Source: Streptomyces sp. HmicA12 (GTDB lineage: Bacteria; Actinomycetota; Actinomycetes; Streptomycetales; Streptomycetaceae). From it: DNA of 64,000 nt. Below, one piece after another: positions 8,620 through 15,933 of the stretch; the stretch's first letter is position 1, and each line of letters starts with the position of its first letter. Made by a program: the position numbers and the translations under genes. The stretch lies in NCBI RefSeq assembly GCF_000373565.1, contig NZ_KB891809.1:124001-188000 (forward strand), read 5' to 3'. The notes below the pieces were generated by a model. That model did not search any database. It worked only from the letters and a program-made list of their open reading frames with translations, and was not told where the DNA came from.

Positions 8620-8760
8620 GTATCCACCTGCTCGTCTCTGACGGCTACGCGCCGTCTCGCGTCTCTAGCTGGGGGCGGGGCCCTTGCTCAGGACTCCCCT
8701 GCCCTCCTCTTCATGGACCCTAACGCGCGGGTCCCTTCGGGGAATCCCGCGAAGGGAACT

Positions 8761-8774
8761 GTTCGCTGTGAGCG
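8761..8774. promoter_or_regulatory. ClgR-type operator upstream of clpP1
   Basis: The sequence GTTCGC TGTGA GCG fits the published ClgR recognition pattern GTTCGC-N5-GCG exactly and lies about 140 bp before the clpP1 start, on the side where its promoter must be. ClgR is the Streptomyces activator of clp and lon genes. No clgR gene is in this window. Confidence 0.65.
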
Positions 8775-8848
8775 CAGGGTGCCCCGCAAGGGGGCGGGGA
8801 GCCGCGCGACCAGCCACGTACGGGCCGTACAGCGCCCCTGGCGGGGCG

Positions 8849-8884
8849 CGACAGGCCCCCGGGACGTGTCCCGGGGGCCTGTCG
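8849..8884. terminator. Terminator of tig
   Basis: A perfect 17-bp stem (8849-8865 with 8868-8884) lies 18 nt past the tig stop. It also shields the clpP1 promoter region from read-through. Just beyond it, 8789-8815 is a degenerate copy of the dispersed palindromic repeat family. Confidence 0.85.
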
Positions 8885-8901
8885 TGTGACTACGGGGAGG
8901 C

Positions 8902-10284
8902 TCAGGCCTCCGTCTTCTCCTCGGCGGAGTCGGTGGACTCGGCGGCGGCCTCGGTGGCCTCCGTCTCCTCCTCGTCGTCCTCCAGGTCGACGACCTCGCC
9001 GTTGGTGTCCTTGACGGTGGCGGCCTCGACGACCACGGCAAGGGCCTTGCCGCGGGCGACCTCGCCGACCAGCATCGGGACCTGGCCACCCTCGACGACG
9101 GCCTGGGCGAACTGGTCGGGGGACATGCCGGAGGAGGCGGCGCGACGCATGAGGTGCTCGGTGAGCTCCTCCTGGTTCACGTTCAGCTTCTCCTTGTTGA
9201 CGAGCTCGTCGAGGACGAACTGCGTCTTGATGCCCTTGACGGCCTGCTCGCGCGTCTCGGCGTCGAACTCCTCGACCGTCTTGCCCTGGATCTCGAGGTA
9301 CTTCTCGATGTCCAGGCCCATCTGGCCGAGCTGGTGGTGCTCCAGGTTGTGCTTGCGGGTCTGGACCTCGTCCTCGAGCAGCTTCTCGGGAACGGGGACC
9401 TCGACCAGCTCGAGCAGCTTCTCCAGGACGCGCTCCTGGGCCTGCGTGGCCTGGTCGTACTGCTTCATGTTCTCGAGTCGCTTGCGGCTGTCGGCCTTCA
9501 GCTCGTCGAGGGTGTCGAACTCGGAGGCGAGCTGGGCGAACTCGTCGTCCAGGGCCGGGAGTTCGCGGGCGGCGACCTGGGTGACCTTGACGGTGACCTC
9601 GGCGTCCTTGCCCTCGGCGCTGCCGCCCTTGAGCTGCGAGGTGAAGGTGGCCTCGCCACCGGCCTCCAGGCCCTTGACGGCCTCGTCGATGCCGTCGAGG
9701 AGCTCGCCCGAGCCGATGGTGTAGGAGACGCCGGAAGCGACGCCGTCCTCGAGGACCTCGCCCTCGACCTTGGCCTCCAGGTCGATGGTGACGACGTCGC
9801 CGTCCTCGGCGGCGCGCTCGACCGGGGAGGTCGAGGCGAAGCGGTCGCGCAGCTGCTCGACCGACTTGTCGACGTCCTCGTCGGTGACCTCGACCGCGTC
9901 GACCTCGACCTCGATGCCGGAGTAGTCCGGGATCTCGATGGCCGGGCGGACGTCGACCTCGGCGGTGAAGTTCAGCGTCTCGCCGTCCTTCAGCTCCGTG
10001 ATGTCGACCTCGGGCTGGCCCAGGACGTTGAGCTCCGCCTCATTGACGGCCTCGGTGTAGAACTTCGGGAGCGCGTCGTTGACGGCCTCCTCCAGCACCG
10101 CACCGCGGCCGAAGCGCTGGTCGATGACGCGGGCCGGGATCTTGCCCTTGCGGAAGCCCTTCACCGTGACCTGCTGGTTGATCTTCTTGTACGCCGCGTC
10201 GAGGCTGTCCTTGAGCTCCTCGAAGGGCACCTCAATGCTGAGCCGAACCCGGGTCGGGTTCAGGGTCTCGACGGCGCTCTTCAC
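8902..10284 (-). CDS. tig: Trigger factor, ribosome-associated chaperone and prolyl isomerase
   Basis: The product binds ribosomal protein L23 at the exit tunnel and shields nascent chains. It has 460 residues. The N-terminal ribosome-binding domain has the signature GFRKGKIP near residues 43-50. An FKBP-type PPIase domain spans about 155-245 and a helical C-terminal chaperone domain follows. The last 35 residues are very acidic (DLEDDEEETE), as in other Streptomyces trigger factors. The GTG start at 10284 follows AAGGAGA. It is transcribed toward the clp operon but has its own terminator. Confidence 0.97.
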   Translation of the reverse strand: MKSAVETLNPTRVRLSIEVPFEELKDSLDAAYKKINQQVTVKGFRKGKIPARVIDQRFGRGAVLEEAVNDALPKFYTEAVNEAELNVLGQPEVDITELKDGETLNFTAEVDVRPAIEIPDYSGIEVEVDAVEVTDEDVDKSVEQLRDRFASTSPVERAAEDGDVVTIDLEAKVEGEVLEDGVASGVSYTIGSGELLDGIDEAVKGLEAGGEATFTSQLKGGSAEGKDAEVTVKVTQVAARELPALDDEFAQLASEFDTLDELKADSRKRLENMKQYDQATQAQERVLEKLLELVEVPVPEKLLEDEVQTRKHNLEHHQLGQMGLDIEKYLEIQGKTVEEFDAETREQAVKGIKTQFVLDELVNKEKLNVNQEELTEHLMRRAASSGMSPDQFAQAVVEGGQVPMLVGEVARGKALAVVVEAATVKDTNGEVVDLEDDEEETEATEAAAESTDSAEEKTEA

Positions 10285-10448
10285 GGTGGGTCTCCTTGGG
10301 GGCTGACTTCAGGAATCGTGCCCGGCTTAGAGACACACGGGCATGCAGCTTGCATAGTAACGGCACGCCGGAGCCCGCCCACAATGCGATCTTGAAGTCG
10401 GTCCCACCGGGACCCGCGCGGGGAGCCGTGCCGCCGCGCCAACGCTGG

Positions 10449-10522
10449 TCGGGGTGGCGGGATTTGAACCCACGGCCTTCCGCTCCCAAAGCGGACGCGC
10501 TACCAAGCTGCGCCACACCCCG
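10449..10522 (-). tRNA. tRNA-Pro(TGG)
   Basis: On the minus strand the acceptor arms CGGGGTG and CACCCCG pair perfectly. The anticodon stem TCCGC/GCGGA closes the loop TTTGGGA, with TGG at positions 34-36. The T arm is GGGTTCAAATCCC. The length is 74 nt with discriminator A and no encoded CCA. tRNA-Pro genes are integration sites for some actinomycete elements, but no duplicated 3' end or integrase is seen here. Confidence 0.95.
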
Positions 10523-10697
10523 TTCGGTGCGACACGTAGGGTACATGGCCACAGGCGGCGCGGCGCCCGCATTGCGGCCGCGGCGCAGGCGGCGGCCCCT
10601 GACCGGACGGACCGTCGGTAAGGGGGTGTGCGGGCGGGGCCCATGACCCGCTACGATGCCTTTCGTGCCGCGGTCACCGAACCGGGGCGCGCGCTGT

Positions 10698-10768
10698 GCG
10701 GGCGTAGCTCAATGGTAGAGCCCTAGTCTTCCAAACTAGCTACGCGGGTTCGATTCCCGTCGCCCGCT
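10698..10768 (+). tRNA. tRNA-Gly(TCC)
   Basis: The acceptor arms GCGGGCG (10698-10704) and CGCCCGC (10761-10767) pair perfectly. The anticodon stem CTAGT/ACTAG closes the loop CTTCCAA, giving anticodon TCC. The length is 71 nt with discriminator T and no encoded CCA. A possible -10 (TACGAT) lies about 40 nt upstream. Confidence 0.95.
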
Positions 10769-10778
10769 CTCGACAAAG

Positions 10779-10825
10779 GCCTCCGGCCCGGTCCCGCTTC
10801 TCCGCGGACCGGGCCGGGGGCTTTT
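10779..10825 (+). terminator. Terminator of tRNA-Gly
   Basis: A 16-bp stem (10779-10794 with 10806-10821, one G-T pair) is followed directly by TTTTT. It is one of the few classical U-tract terminators in this window. Confidence 0.9.
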
Positions 10826-10846
10826 TCGCTTCCCCGGCCCCGGGTC

Positions 10847-11050
10847 TCAGAAATTGATCGCGCTGATGCTCTCCGCGACAGAGTTGAGGAAGTTGTTGAT
10901 CGCTGGGGCCATTCCGGTCGATGCCAGGAAGAAGCCGAAGAGCACCGCCACGATGGCGGGCCCCGCCTTGATCGATCCACCGCGCATGAGCACCACGAGG
11001 ACGATCGCCAACAACAGCACCACTGACAGCGAAATGGCCACACTGATCAC
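10847..11050 (-). CDS. Small hydrophobic membrane protein (67 aa), unknown
   Basis: The GTG at 11050 opens a 67-codon frame. The product is almost wholly hydrophobic: one helix at about residues 3-22, a short basic loop (MRGGSIKAG), a second helix at about 30-48, and a polar tail. The layout is that of a two-TM holin-sized protein. I recognise no catalytic or binding motif. The ribosome site is weak (TAGGG), but the codon bias and hydrophobic pattern are not those of a shadow frame. Confidence 0.55.
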   Translation of the reverse strand: MISVAISLSVVLLLAIVLVVLMRGGSIKAGPAIVAVLFGFFLASTGMAPAINNFLNSVAESISAINF

Positions 11051-11571
11051 ACCCTAGGTCGGTCCGCTCTCCCGGCCCGGGGGGCACAGCCCCGCACACC
11101 CCCCGCCAGAACCATCGTGCCACCAACCCGGCTTCTGTATGCGGCCGGTGACGCATCGTCGGCCACGCGCGCGTGGGGGCTCGCGGGCCGCGCACCCCCG
11201 GGGCGCGGGTGCGGCGCACGTCGCGGCGGGGGCGGCGGTTGCCGAGGAGGCGCCGGCGGGGGTCGGAATTCGGCTTGATCGTTTCCATCGGGGCACATGT
11301 GGCGCACACATGCCCCTCGCATGTCGTTCCCGGTTTTCCCGCACTTTCCCCTTGTTCTGCGCACAGGGAAATCCAGGGAATTCGACGGCTCATTACCGAC
11401 CTGCGGGCCGAGCGGCAAAAGGTCCATCACTGGACAATCCGACCGGGTCGATTACGGACAATATGCGCCATTTAAGCGGGATTAACCACGCCATAGGGGG
11501 CAGATCGGCAAGTTTTCGGCAGCGTCCGCACGCATGTCGACTTTCGCGAATCCGGGGTACCCGGGGGCGAT
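11051..11571. other. Gene-poor region upstream of the acyltransferase leader ORF
   Basis: No convincing gene is visible on either strand; the open frames here are Pro/Arg-rich shadows. Base composition changes at about 11270: the right half is clearly less GC-rich and probably regulatory. An imperfect 12-bp inverted repeat (11290-11301 with 11305-11316, two mismatches) lies at the boundary. Confidence 0.4.
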
Positions 11572-11585
11572 AAGGAGGAATCGAG

Positions 11586-11711
11586 TTGAGGGTTTTACGA
11601 AATCCCACAGGCACCACTAGGGTGCCTCAGATGTTCCACACTGCCATGACCCCCGCCGGCGCAGTGCGGTCCCGGACGGTCTCCCCGAGCCCCTGGTGGG
11701 AGGACCTGTGA
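11586..11711 (+). CDS. 41-codon upstream ORF with a TTA codon, coupled to the acyltransferase gene
   Basis: AAGGAGG (11572-11578) precedes a TTG at 11586 by 7 nt, the best ribosome site in the region. The frame runs 41 codons to TGA 11709-11711, which overlaps the GTG start of the acyltransferase as GTGA. Codon 4 is TTA, the rare leucine codon read only by the bldA tRNA in streptomycetes. The peptide begins MRVLRNPTG and ends SPWWEDL, and is basic with no membrane segment. It may be a true small protein or a leader that makes translation of the next gene depend on bldA and on its own translation. I recognise no family. Confidence 0.5.
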   Translation: MRVLRNPTGTTRVPQMFHTAMTPAGAVRSRTVSPSPWWEDL

Positions 11712-12889
11712 CCAACTCGCTGTATCCACACGGTTCGCATCGTTCGCCGCTTCCCCCGGCCGCGCCGCCCCGGGACGGCGTACCGTCCCCCCACCCGCGC
11801 CCCCACCGCCCCGCGCCCGCCGCCGCACCGGCCCCCGCTCGGACTGCCGAGCCCAAGCCCAAGCAGCGGGACGCCTTCTTCGACAACGCGAAGTACCTGG
11901 CCATCGTGTTCGTCGCGATGGGCCACTCCTGGGAACCGCTCACCGACGGCAGCCGCGCCGCAGAGGCGCTGTACATGGTCGTCTACACGTTCCACATGCC
12001 GGCGTTCATCATCATCTCCGGCTACTTCTCTCGCTCGTTCGACGCGAGCCCGAAGAAGCTCATGCGGCTGATCACCGGTGTCGCCGTCCCGTACGTCCTC
12101 TTCGAGGTGGCGTACACCTTCTTCAAGCGGACGGCCGGGGGCGACCCCGACTACCCCATCAGCCTGCTCGACCCCTGGTACCTGACCTGGTTCCTCGTCG
12201 CCCTGTTCGTGTGGCGGCTGACCACGCCGATCTGGAAGATCGTGCGCTGGCCGCTGCCGCTGGCCGTCGCCATCGCCGTCCTCGCGTCGGTCTCCCCCGA
12301 CATCGGTGACGACCTCGATCTGCAGCGCGTGCTGCAGTTCCTGCCGTTCTTCGTGCTCGGCCTGTGCCTGAAGCCCGAGCACTTCCAGCTGGTGCGACGC
12401 CGCGAGGTACGCATCCTCGCCGTGCCGGTCATGCTGTGCGGCCTCGCGCTCGCCTACTGGGCCGGGCCCCGGATGACGTCCGCGTGGTTCTACCACCGGG
12501 ACAGCGCGCAGGAGCTGGGCGCCCCGTGGTGGGCCGGTGTCGTCATGACGCTCGCCCTGTTCGGCTGCTCGATCGTGCTCACCGCGTGCTTCTTCGCGTG
12601 GGTGCCGGGCCGCAAGATGTGGTTCACGGCGCTCGGCGCGGGGACCCTGTACGGCTACCTGCTGCACGGATTCCTGGCGAAGGGCTCCCGGTTCTGGGGC
12701 TGGTTCGACGCCGCGTGGGTCCATACGCCGTGGGGCCAGATCGTCGTCACGGTCGCCGCCGCGTCCGTCATCACCGTGCTGTGCACGCCACCGGTGCAGC
12801 GGATGTTCCGGTGGGCCATGGAGCCGAAGATGGAATGGGCGTTCCGGCGGGACGCCGCGGAGCTGGCCCGGCAGCGTCAGCGCGCCTAG
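11708..12889 (+). CDS. Membrane acyltransferase, family 3 (fucose 4-O-acetylase-like)
   Basis: I start at GTG 11708, which follows GGGAGG and overlaps the upstream ORF stop; the product has 393 residues. A Pro-rich cytosolic tail (about 50 residues) precedes RDAFFDNAKYLAIVFVAMGH, the family signature with Asp and His in the first helix. About ten TM segments follow. Such enzymes use acyl-CoA to acylate sugars or envelope glycans on the outer face. The C-terminal tail is charged and cytosolic. The acceptor cannot be told from sequence, and no glycan cluster is nearby. Confidence 0.8.
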   Translation: MTNSLYPHGSHRSPLPPAAPPRDGVPSPHPRPHRPAPAAAPAPARTAEPKPKQRDAFFDNAKYLAIVFVAMGHSWEPLTDGSRAAEALYMVVYTFHMPAFIIISGYFSRSFDASPKKLMRLITGVAVPYVLFEVAYTFFKRTAGGDPDYPISLLDPWYLTWFLVALFVWRLTTPIWKIVRWPLPLAVAIAVLASVSPDIGDDLDLQRVLQFLPFFVLGLCLKPEHFQLVRRREVRILAVPVMLCGLALAYWAGPRMTSAWFYHRDSAQELGAPWWAGVVMTLALFGCSIVLTACFFAWVPGRKMWFTALGAGTLYGYLLHGFLAKGSRFWGWFDAAWVHTPWGQIVVTVAAASVITVLCTPPVQRMFRWAMEPKMEWAFRRDAAELARQRQRA

Positions 12890-12916
12890 GTTCCGTCCGC
12901 CGGACAGAGCCTAGGC
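12884..12916. terminator. Nested inverted repeat spanning two convergent stop codons
   Basis: GCCTAGG (12884-12890) pairs with CCTAGGC (12910-12916), and GTCCG pairs with CGGAC inside. The outer arms contain the stop codons of the acyltransferase and of the convergent HD gene, so one short hairpin probably ends both transcripts. Confidence 0.55.
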
Positions 12917-13348
12917 CAGGCCGAGAAGTGCGCGCATCGTCGCGTACTTCCGGGTCAGGCGAGTGCGGGTCGGCTCGTCCAGGACCGCGAGGCGGGCCGG
13001 GTTCGCGTTGTGGGCCAGGTCCGCCTCCTTGATCAGGCGGGCGCCGGGAGTGGCGAGGATGCGGTGCGCGTACGCGCCCGGGTCCTCGCCCTTCTGTTTG
13101 GTCAGGGCCCGGATCATCGCCTTGGTCGCGTCCGTGAGCGCGGCCGTCGTCAGCCACTCCTCGGAGAGCGCCTCGTCCTCCATCGCGTCGTGCAGCCAGG
13201 CCGCGGCGATCTGCTCATCGGTGCCGCCGCGCGTGGCCACTCCGTCGGCCACGGCGTGCAGGTGCTCGGCGTAGGGGCGGCCGGCCTTGTCGGTCTGACC
13301 CTCGTGCGCCCTGCGGGCCAGGGCCTCGATCTCCGTGAGTGTGAGCAT
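12911..13348 (-). CDS. Small HD-domain phosphohydrolase (SpoT/MESH1-like)
   Basis: The 145-residue product has ARRAHEGQTDKAGRPYAEHL followed by AAAWLHDAMED and ADLAHNANP. These supply the H...HD...D metal ligands and the ED pair of (p)ppGpp hydrolase-type HD domains. It is a stand-alone HD domain with no synthetase or TGS domain. Family knowledge suggests hydrolysis of an alarmone or other nucleotide, but small actinobacterial members are poorly studied. It follows the ABC ATPase gene by 71 bp on the same strand. Confidence 0.75.
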   Translation of the reverse strand: MLTLTEIEALARRAHEGQTDKAGRPYAEHLHAVADGVATRGGTDEQIAAAWLHDAMEDEALSEEWLTTAALTDATKAMIRALTKQKGEDPGAYAHRILATPGARLIKEADLAHNANPARLAVLDEPTRTRLTRKYATMRALLGLA

Positions 13349-13419
13349 GGGGCGAGGTTATGCCCGGGGGTTTCCAGGGAGTGCGGGCCCGTCCTGGCCG
13401 ACCAGGAACCCGCGGAGCG

Positions 13420-14217
13420 CTACGCCGCCGACCTCATGGCCGCGCGGGCCGTCAGGGTGTTCATGCGCGCGGCGATGACGTCCGCCGACACGCCTTCGAG
13501 TTGGTCGACGAGCGCGCCGTCCGCGAGGAACAGGACGCGGTCCGCGTGGGCGGCGGCCACCGGGTCGTGCGTGACCATGACGACGGTGGCACCCATCCGG
13601 TCGACGGCGGAGCGCAGCAGGCCCAGGATCTCGGCGGCCGTCGTGGTGTCGAGGGCGCCGGTCGGCTCGTCCGCGAAGATCACGTCGGGGTCGGTGACGA
13701 GCGCGCGGGCGATGGCGACGCGCTGCTGCTGACCGCCGGAGAGTTCGCCGGGGCGTCGCCTGCCCTTGTCGGCGAGGCCGACCCGGGAGAGGACGTCGGC
13801 GGCGCGGCGCCGGCTCGGGCGGTGTCCTGCGAGGCGCATCGGGAGCAGCACGTTCTGCTCGACGGTGAGCGAGGGCAGCAGGTTGAACGCCTGGAAGACG
13901 AAGCCCAGGCGGGTGCGGCGCAGCTCGGTGAGCTTGTTCTCGTTCATCCCGGTGATCTTCGTGCCGCCGAGGACGACCGTGCCGTCGGTGGGGCGGTCGA
14001 GCCCGGCCGCGCACTGCAGGAACGTCGACTTCCCGGAGCCAGAGGGCCCCATCACGGCGGTGAACGTGCCGCTGCGCAGGGCGAGTTCGACACCGCGCAG
14101 GGCGTGCACGGCGGCGCCGCCGCGGCCGTACTGACGCGACACTCCGCGCAGTTCGACGGCCCAGCCGCCGCCGTGCGGTGCCTCGTCGTGACGCTGGCGC
14201 TTGTTGCGCAGGCCCAT
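13420..14217 (-). CDS. ABC transporter ATP-binding protein, MacB/LolD type, without adjacent permease
   Basis: Walker A is GPSGSGKST, the signature LSGGQQQRVAIARAL and Walker B VIFADEPTGALD, with an H loop in VTHD. The 265-residue length, the GFVFQAFNLLPSLT Q-loop region and the C-terminal tail match ATPases that drive FtsX-like permeases (lipoprotein or antimicrobial-peptide export). No FtsX-like permease lies on either side: an HD hydrolase follows and a divergent antiporter precedes. The permease may be encoded elsewhere or lost. Confidence 0.88.
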   Translation of the reverse strand: MGLRNKRQRHDEAPHGGGWAVELRGVSRQYGRGGAAVHALRGVELALRSGTFTAVMGPSGSGKSTFLQCAAGLDRPTDGTVVLGGTKITGMNENKLTELRRTRLGFVFQAFNLLPSLTVEQNVLLPMRLAGHRPSRRRAADVLSRVGLADKGRRRPGELSGGQQQRVAIARALVTDPDVIFADEPTGALDTTTAAEILGLLRSAVDRMGATVVMVTHDPVAAAHADRVLFLADGALVDQLEGVSADVIAARMNTLTARAAMRSAA

Positions 14218-14360
14218 GGTTGCCCTCTCGTCCGTGCCGGATGGCGCATTCGATAGAGCGAACGTACGGATGCGGGGGCCCCGCGGGCCATGGAGACACC
14301 TGGCCGATCCGGGGTGGGGAGAACCCCACCACGGGACTTCCGACCCGCCCTTTCAGTACT

Positions 14361-14405
14361 TTGGTAAGCTAAATATTGACGCTTTCTTGACGATCCCTTT
14401 ACCAA
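14361..14405 (+). promoter_or_regulatory. Possible Shine-Dalgarno-masking hairpin before the antiporter gene
   Basis: TTGGTAA (14361-14367) can pair with TTACCAA (14399-14405), whose last bases are the first bases of the AAGGAGG ribosome site. The loop is AT-rich for this genome and holds a TTGACG direct repeat. It could regulate translation; this rests on pairing alone. Confidence 0.3.
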
Positions 14406-14419
14406 GGAGGAACGGGCCC

Positions 14420-15625
14420 ATCGGACACGCGGACACCTTGATAGCCATGGGCGGCGCCTTCCTCGCCGCCGCCGTCCTCGCCCGCCTCGGCGGACGCATC
14501 GGACTCCCCACCATCCCCCTGTTCATCCTGGCCGGGATCCTGCTCGGCCCGCACACACCCGGCATCGTGCTGGTCGCCGACCCGCACGACCTGGAGATGC
14601 TCTCCGCGCTCGGCCTGGTGCTGCTGCTCTTCTACCTCGGCCTCGAGTTCCACCTGGACGACCTCAAGGAGGGCGGCCGCAAGATGGCCGTCGCCGGAGG
14701 GACGTACCTCGCGCTGAACGTCGGCGCCGGCCTCGGTTTCGGATTCGCCCTCGGCTGGGGCACCTCCGAGGCTCTGGTCCTCGCCGGGGTGCTCGGCATC
14801 TCGTCGTCCGCGATCGTCACCAAGGTCCTCGTCGACACCGGGCGGCTCGGCAACCCGGAGACCAAGCCGATCCTCGGCATCATCGTCGTCGAGGACATCT
14901 TCCTGGCGCTGTATCTGGCGGCGCTGCAACCGATCCTGTCCGGCGCCGACTCGCTCGCGGCGGCCGTCATGGACGGCGGCAAGGCGTTCGGGTTCCTGCT
15001 GCTGCTCGCGCTCGCGGCGCGGTTCGGCACGCGGGTCGTCGGCAAGCTCTTCAACACCAAGGACGACGAGCTCCTCGTCATCTCCTTCCTCGGTGCCGCG
15101 GTGTTCGTGGCGGGCGTCTCGGAGTGGTTCGGCGTCGCGGACGCCATCGGCGCGTTCATGGTCGGCCTGATGCTCGGGTCGACCTCCTCCGGGGAGCGCA
15201 TCCGCAAGCTCGTGCATCCGCTGCGGGACGCCTTCGGCGCGATCTTCTTCTTCGCGTTCGGGCTCTCGATCGATCCCGGGGACCTGCCGACCGTGGTGTG
15301 GCCGGTACTGGCCGCTGTCGCGGTGACGCTGGTGATGAACGTGCTGGCGGGGCTCGGCGCCGCGCGGGTGTACGGGTTCGGGCCCGGGCCCGCGGCCAAT
15401 ATCTCCACGACGCTGCTGGCCCGGGGGGAGTTCGCGTTGATCCTCGCCACGATGGCCGCCGGCGCGGGCCTCGACGAGCGGCTCTCGCCGTTCATCGCGG
15501 GGTATGTGCTGGTGCTGGCGGTGCTGGGGCCTCTGGCGGCGGGGCGGTCCGCTTGGTTGGCCCGGATTCTGCCCGGGGGGCGGTCGCCCGAGCCGGTCGA
15601 GGAGCGGGTCGGCGCCGGGGTGTGA
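14420..15625 (+). CDS. Cation:proton antiporter, CPA2/KefB-like, possible AUC start
   Basis: The product is a membrane protein with about 12 helices and no RCK/TrkA-N domain, of the Na+/H+ or K+/H+ exchanger fold (GILLGPHTPG, GLEFHLDDL, GVLGISSSAIVTKVL, VVEDIFLALY, DAIGAFMVGLMLG). The start is unusual: AAGGAGG (14404-14410) lies 9 nt before an in-frame ATC at 14420, giving IGHADTLIAMGGAF. Relatives, as I recall, begin at about that residue. The first canonical codons are TTG 14438 and ATG 14447, 27 and 36 nt past the ribosome site and far outside normal spacing. It is probably for K+ or Na+ homeostasis. Confidence 0.85.
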   Translation: MGHADTLIAMGGAFLAAAVLARLGGRIGLPTIPLFILAGILLGPHTPGIVLVADPHDLEMLSALGLVLLLFYLGLEFHLDDLKEGGRKMAVAGGTYLALNVGAGLGFGFALGWGTSEALVLAGVLGISSSAIVTKVLVDTGRLGNPETKPILGIIVVEDIFLALYLAALQPILSGADSLAAAVMDGGKAFGFLLLLALAARFGTRVVGKLFNTKDDELLVISFLGAAVFVAGVSEWFGVADAIGAFMVGLMLGSTSSGERIRKLVHPLRDAFGAIFFFAFGLSIDPGDLPTVVWPVLAAVAVTLVMNVLAGLGAARVYGFGPGPAANISTTLLARGEFALILATMAAGAGLDERLSPFIAGYVLVLAVLGPLAAGRSAWLARILPGGRSPEPVEERVGAGV

Positions 15626-15675
15626 CCGGCTGCGCGCCGTAGGGGTGGATGGTGCGTCGCCGAGTGCGGGTGCGT

Positions 15676-15707
15676 GGGGCTTCTCGCGCCGTTCCCCGCG
15701 CCCCTGA
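15676..15707 (+). repeat. Dispersed palindromic repeat, copy a
   Basis: The copy contains the family core CGTTCCCCGCGCCCCTGA. Related copies occur at 15761, 15831 (inverted), 35901, 35991, 42639, 53262 and 53365 (inverted). The family is common between genes in Streptomyces. Confidence 0.75.
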
Positions 15708-15760
15708 AGCGCCGTTGCCCCGCCGGTTCGGATGTTGAGTGCCGGTCTCGTCGTGGTTGC

Positions 15761-15862
15761 TCGCGCCGTTCCCCGCGCCCCTGAAGGCATGCGCTGCGCG
15801 CAGCCTTCCCCTGAGCGAGCGGAGCTCGCTTCAGGGGCGCGGGGAACGGCGCGACCAGCCCA
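15761..15862. repeat. Compound inverted pair of the dispersed repeat
   Basis: The 24 bp at 15761-15784 are exactly complementary to 15831-15854. The loop contains two further hairpins, one around GCATGCGCTGCGCGCAGC and one around AGCGAGCGGAGCTCGCT, so the RNA can fold into a cross-like structure. The first internal hairpin recurs next to copies at 36013 and 53343. Confidence 0.75.
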
Positions 15863-15933
15863 CCACCCGCGGCCGCGAGACGAAGAGCGGCACGGCAGAC
15901 GCTACGGCGCAAAGGGCCCAGGTCGCCGAACGA

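Larger units (their letters stand above)
15626..15933. other. Convergent intergenic region filled with dispersed palindromic repeats
   Basis: About 300 bp between the antiporter and phosphatase genes holds no ORF. It is mostly three copies of the repeat family listed separately (15676-15707, 15761-15784, 15831-15862) plus two internal hairpins, and probably terminates both genes. Confidence 0.7.

Noticed and set aside
10449..10522. Integrated element at tRNA-Pro
   Set aside because: No integrase, excisionase or duplicated tRNA 3' end is visible within the window.
15761..15862. CRISPR-like repeat
   Set aside because: The copies are inverted, unevenly spaced and occur singly elsewhere; no cas gene is present.
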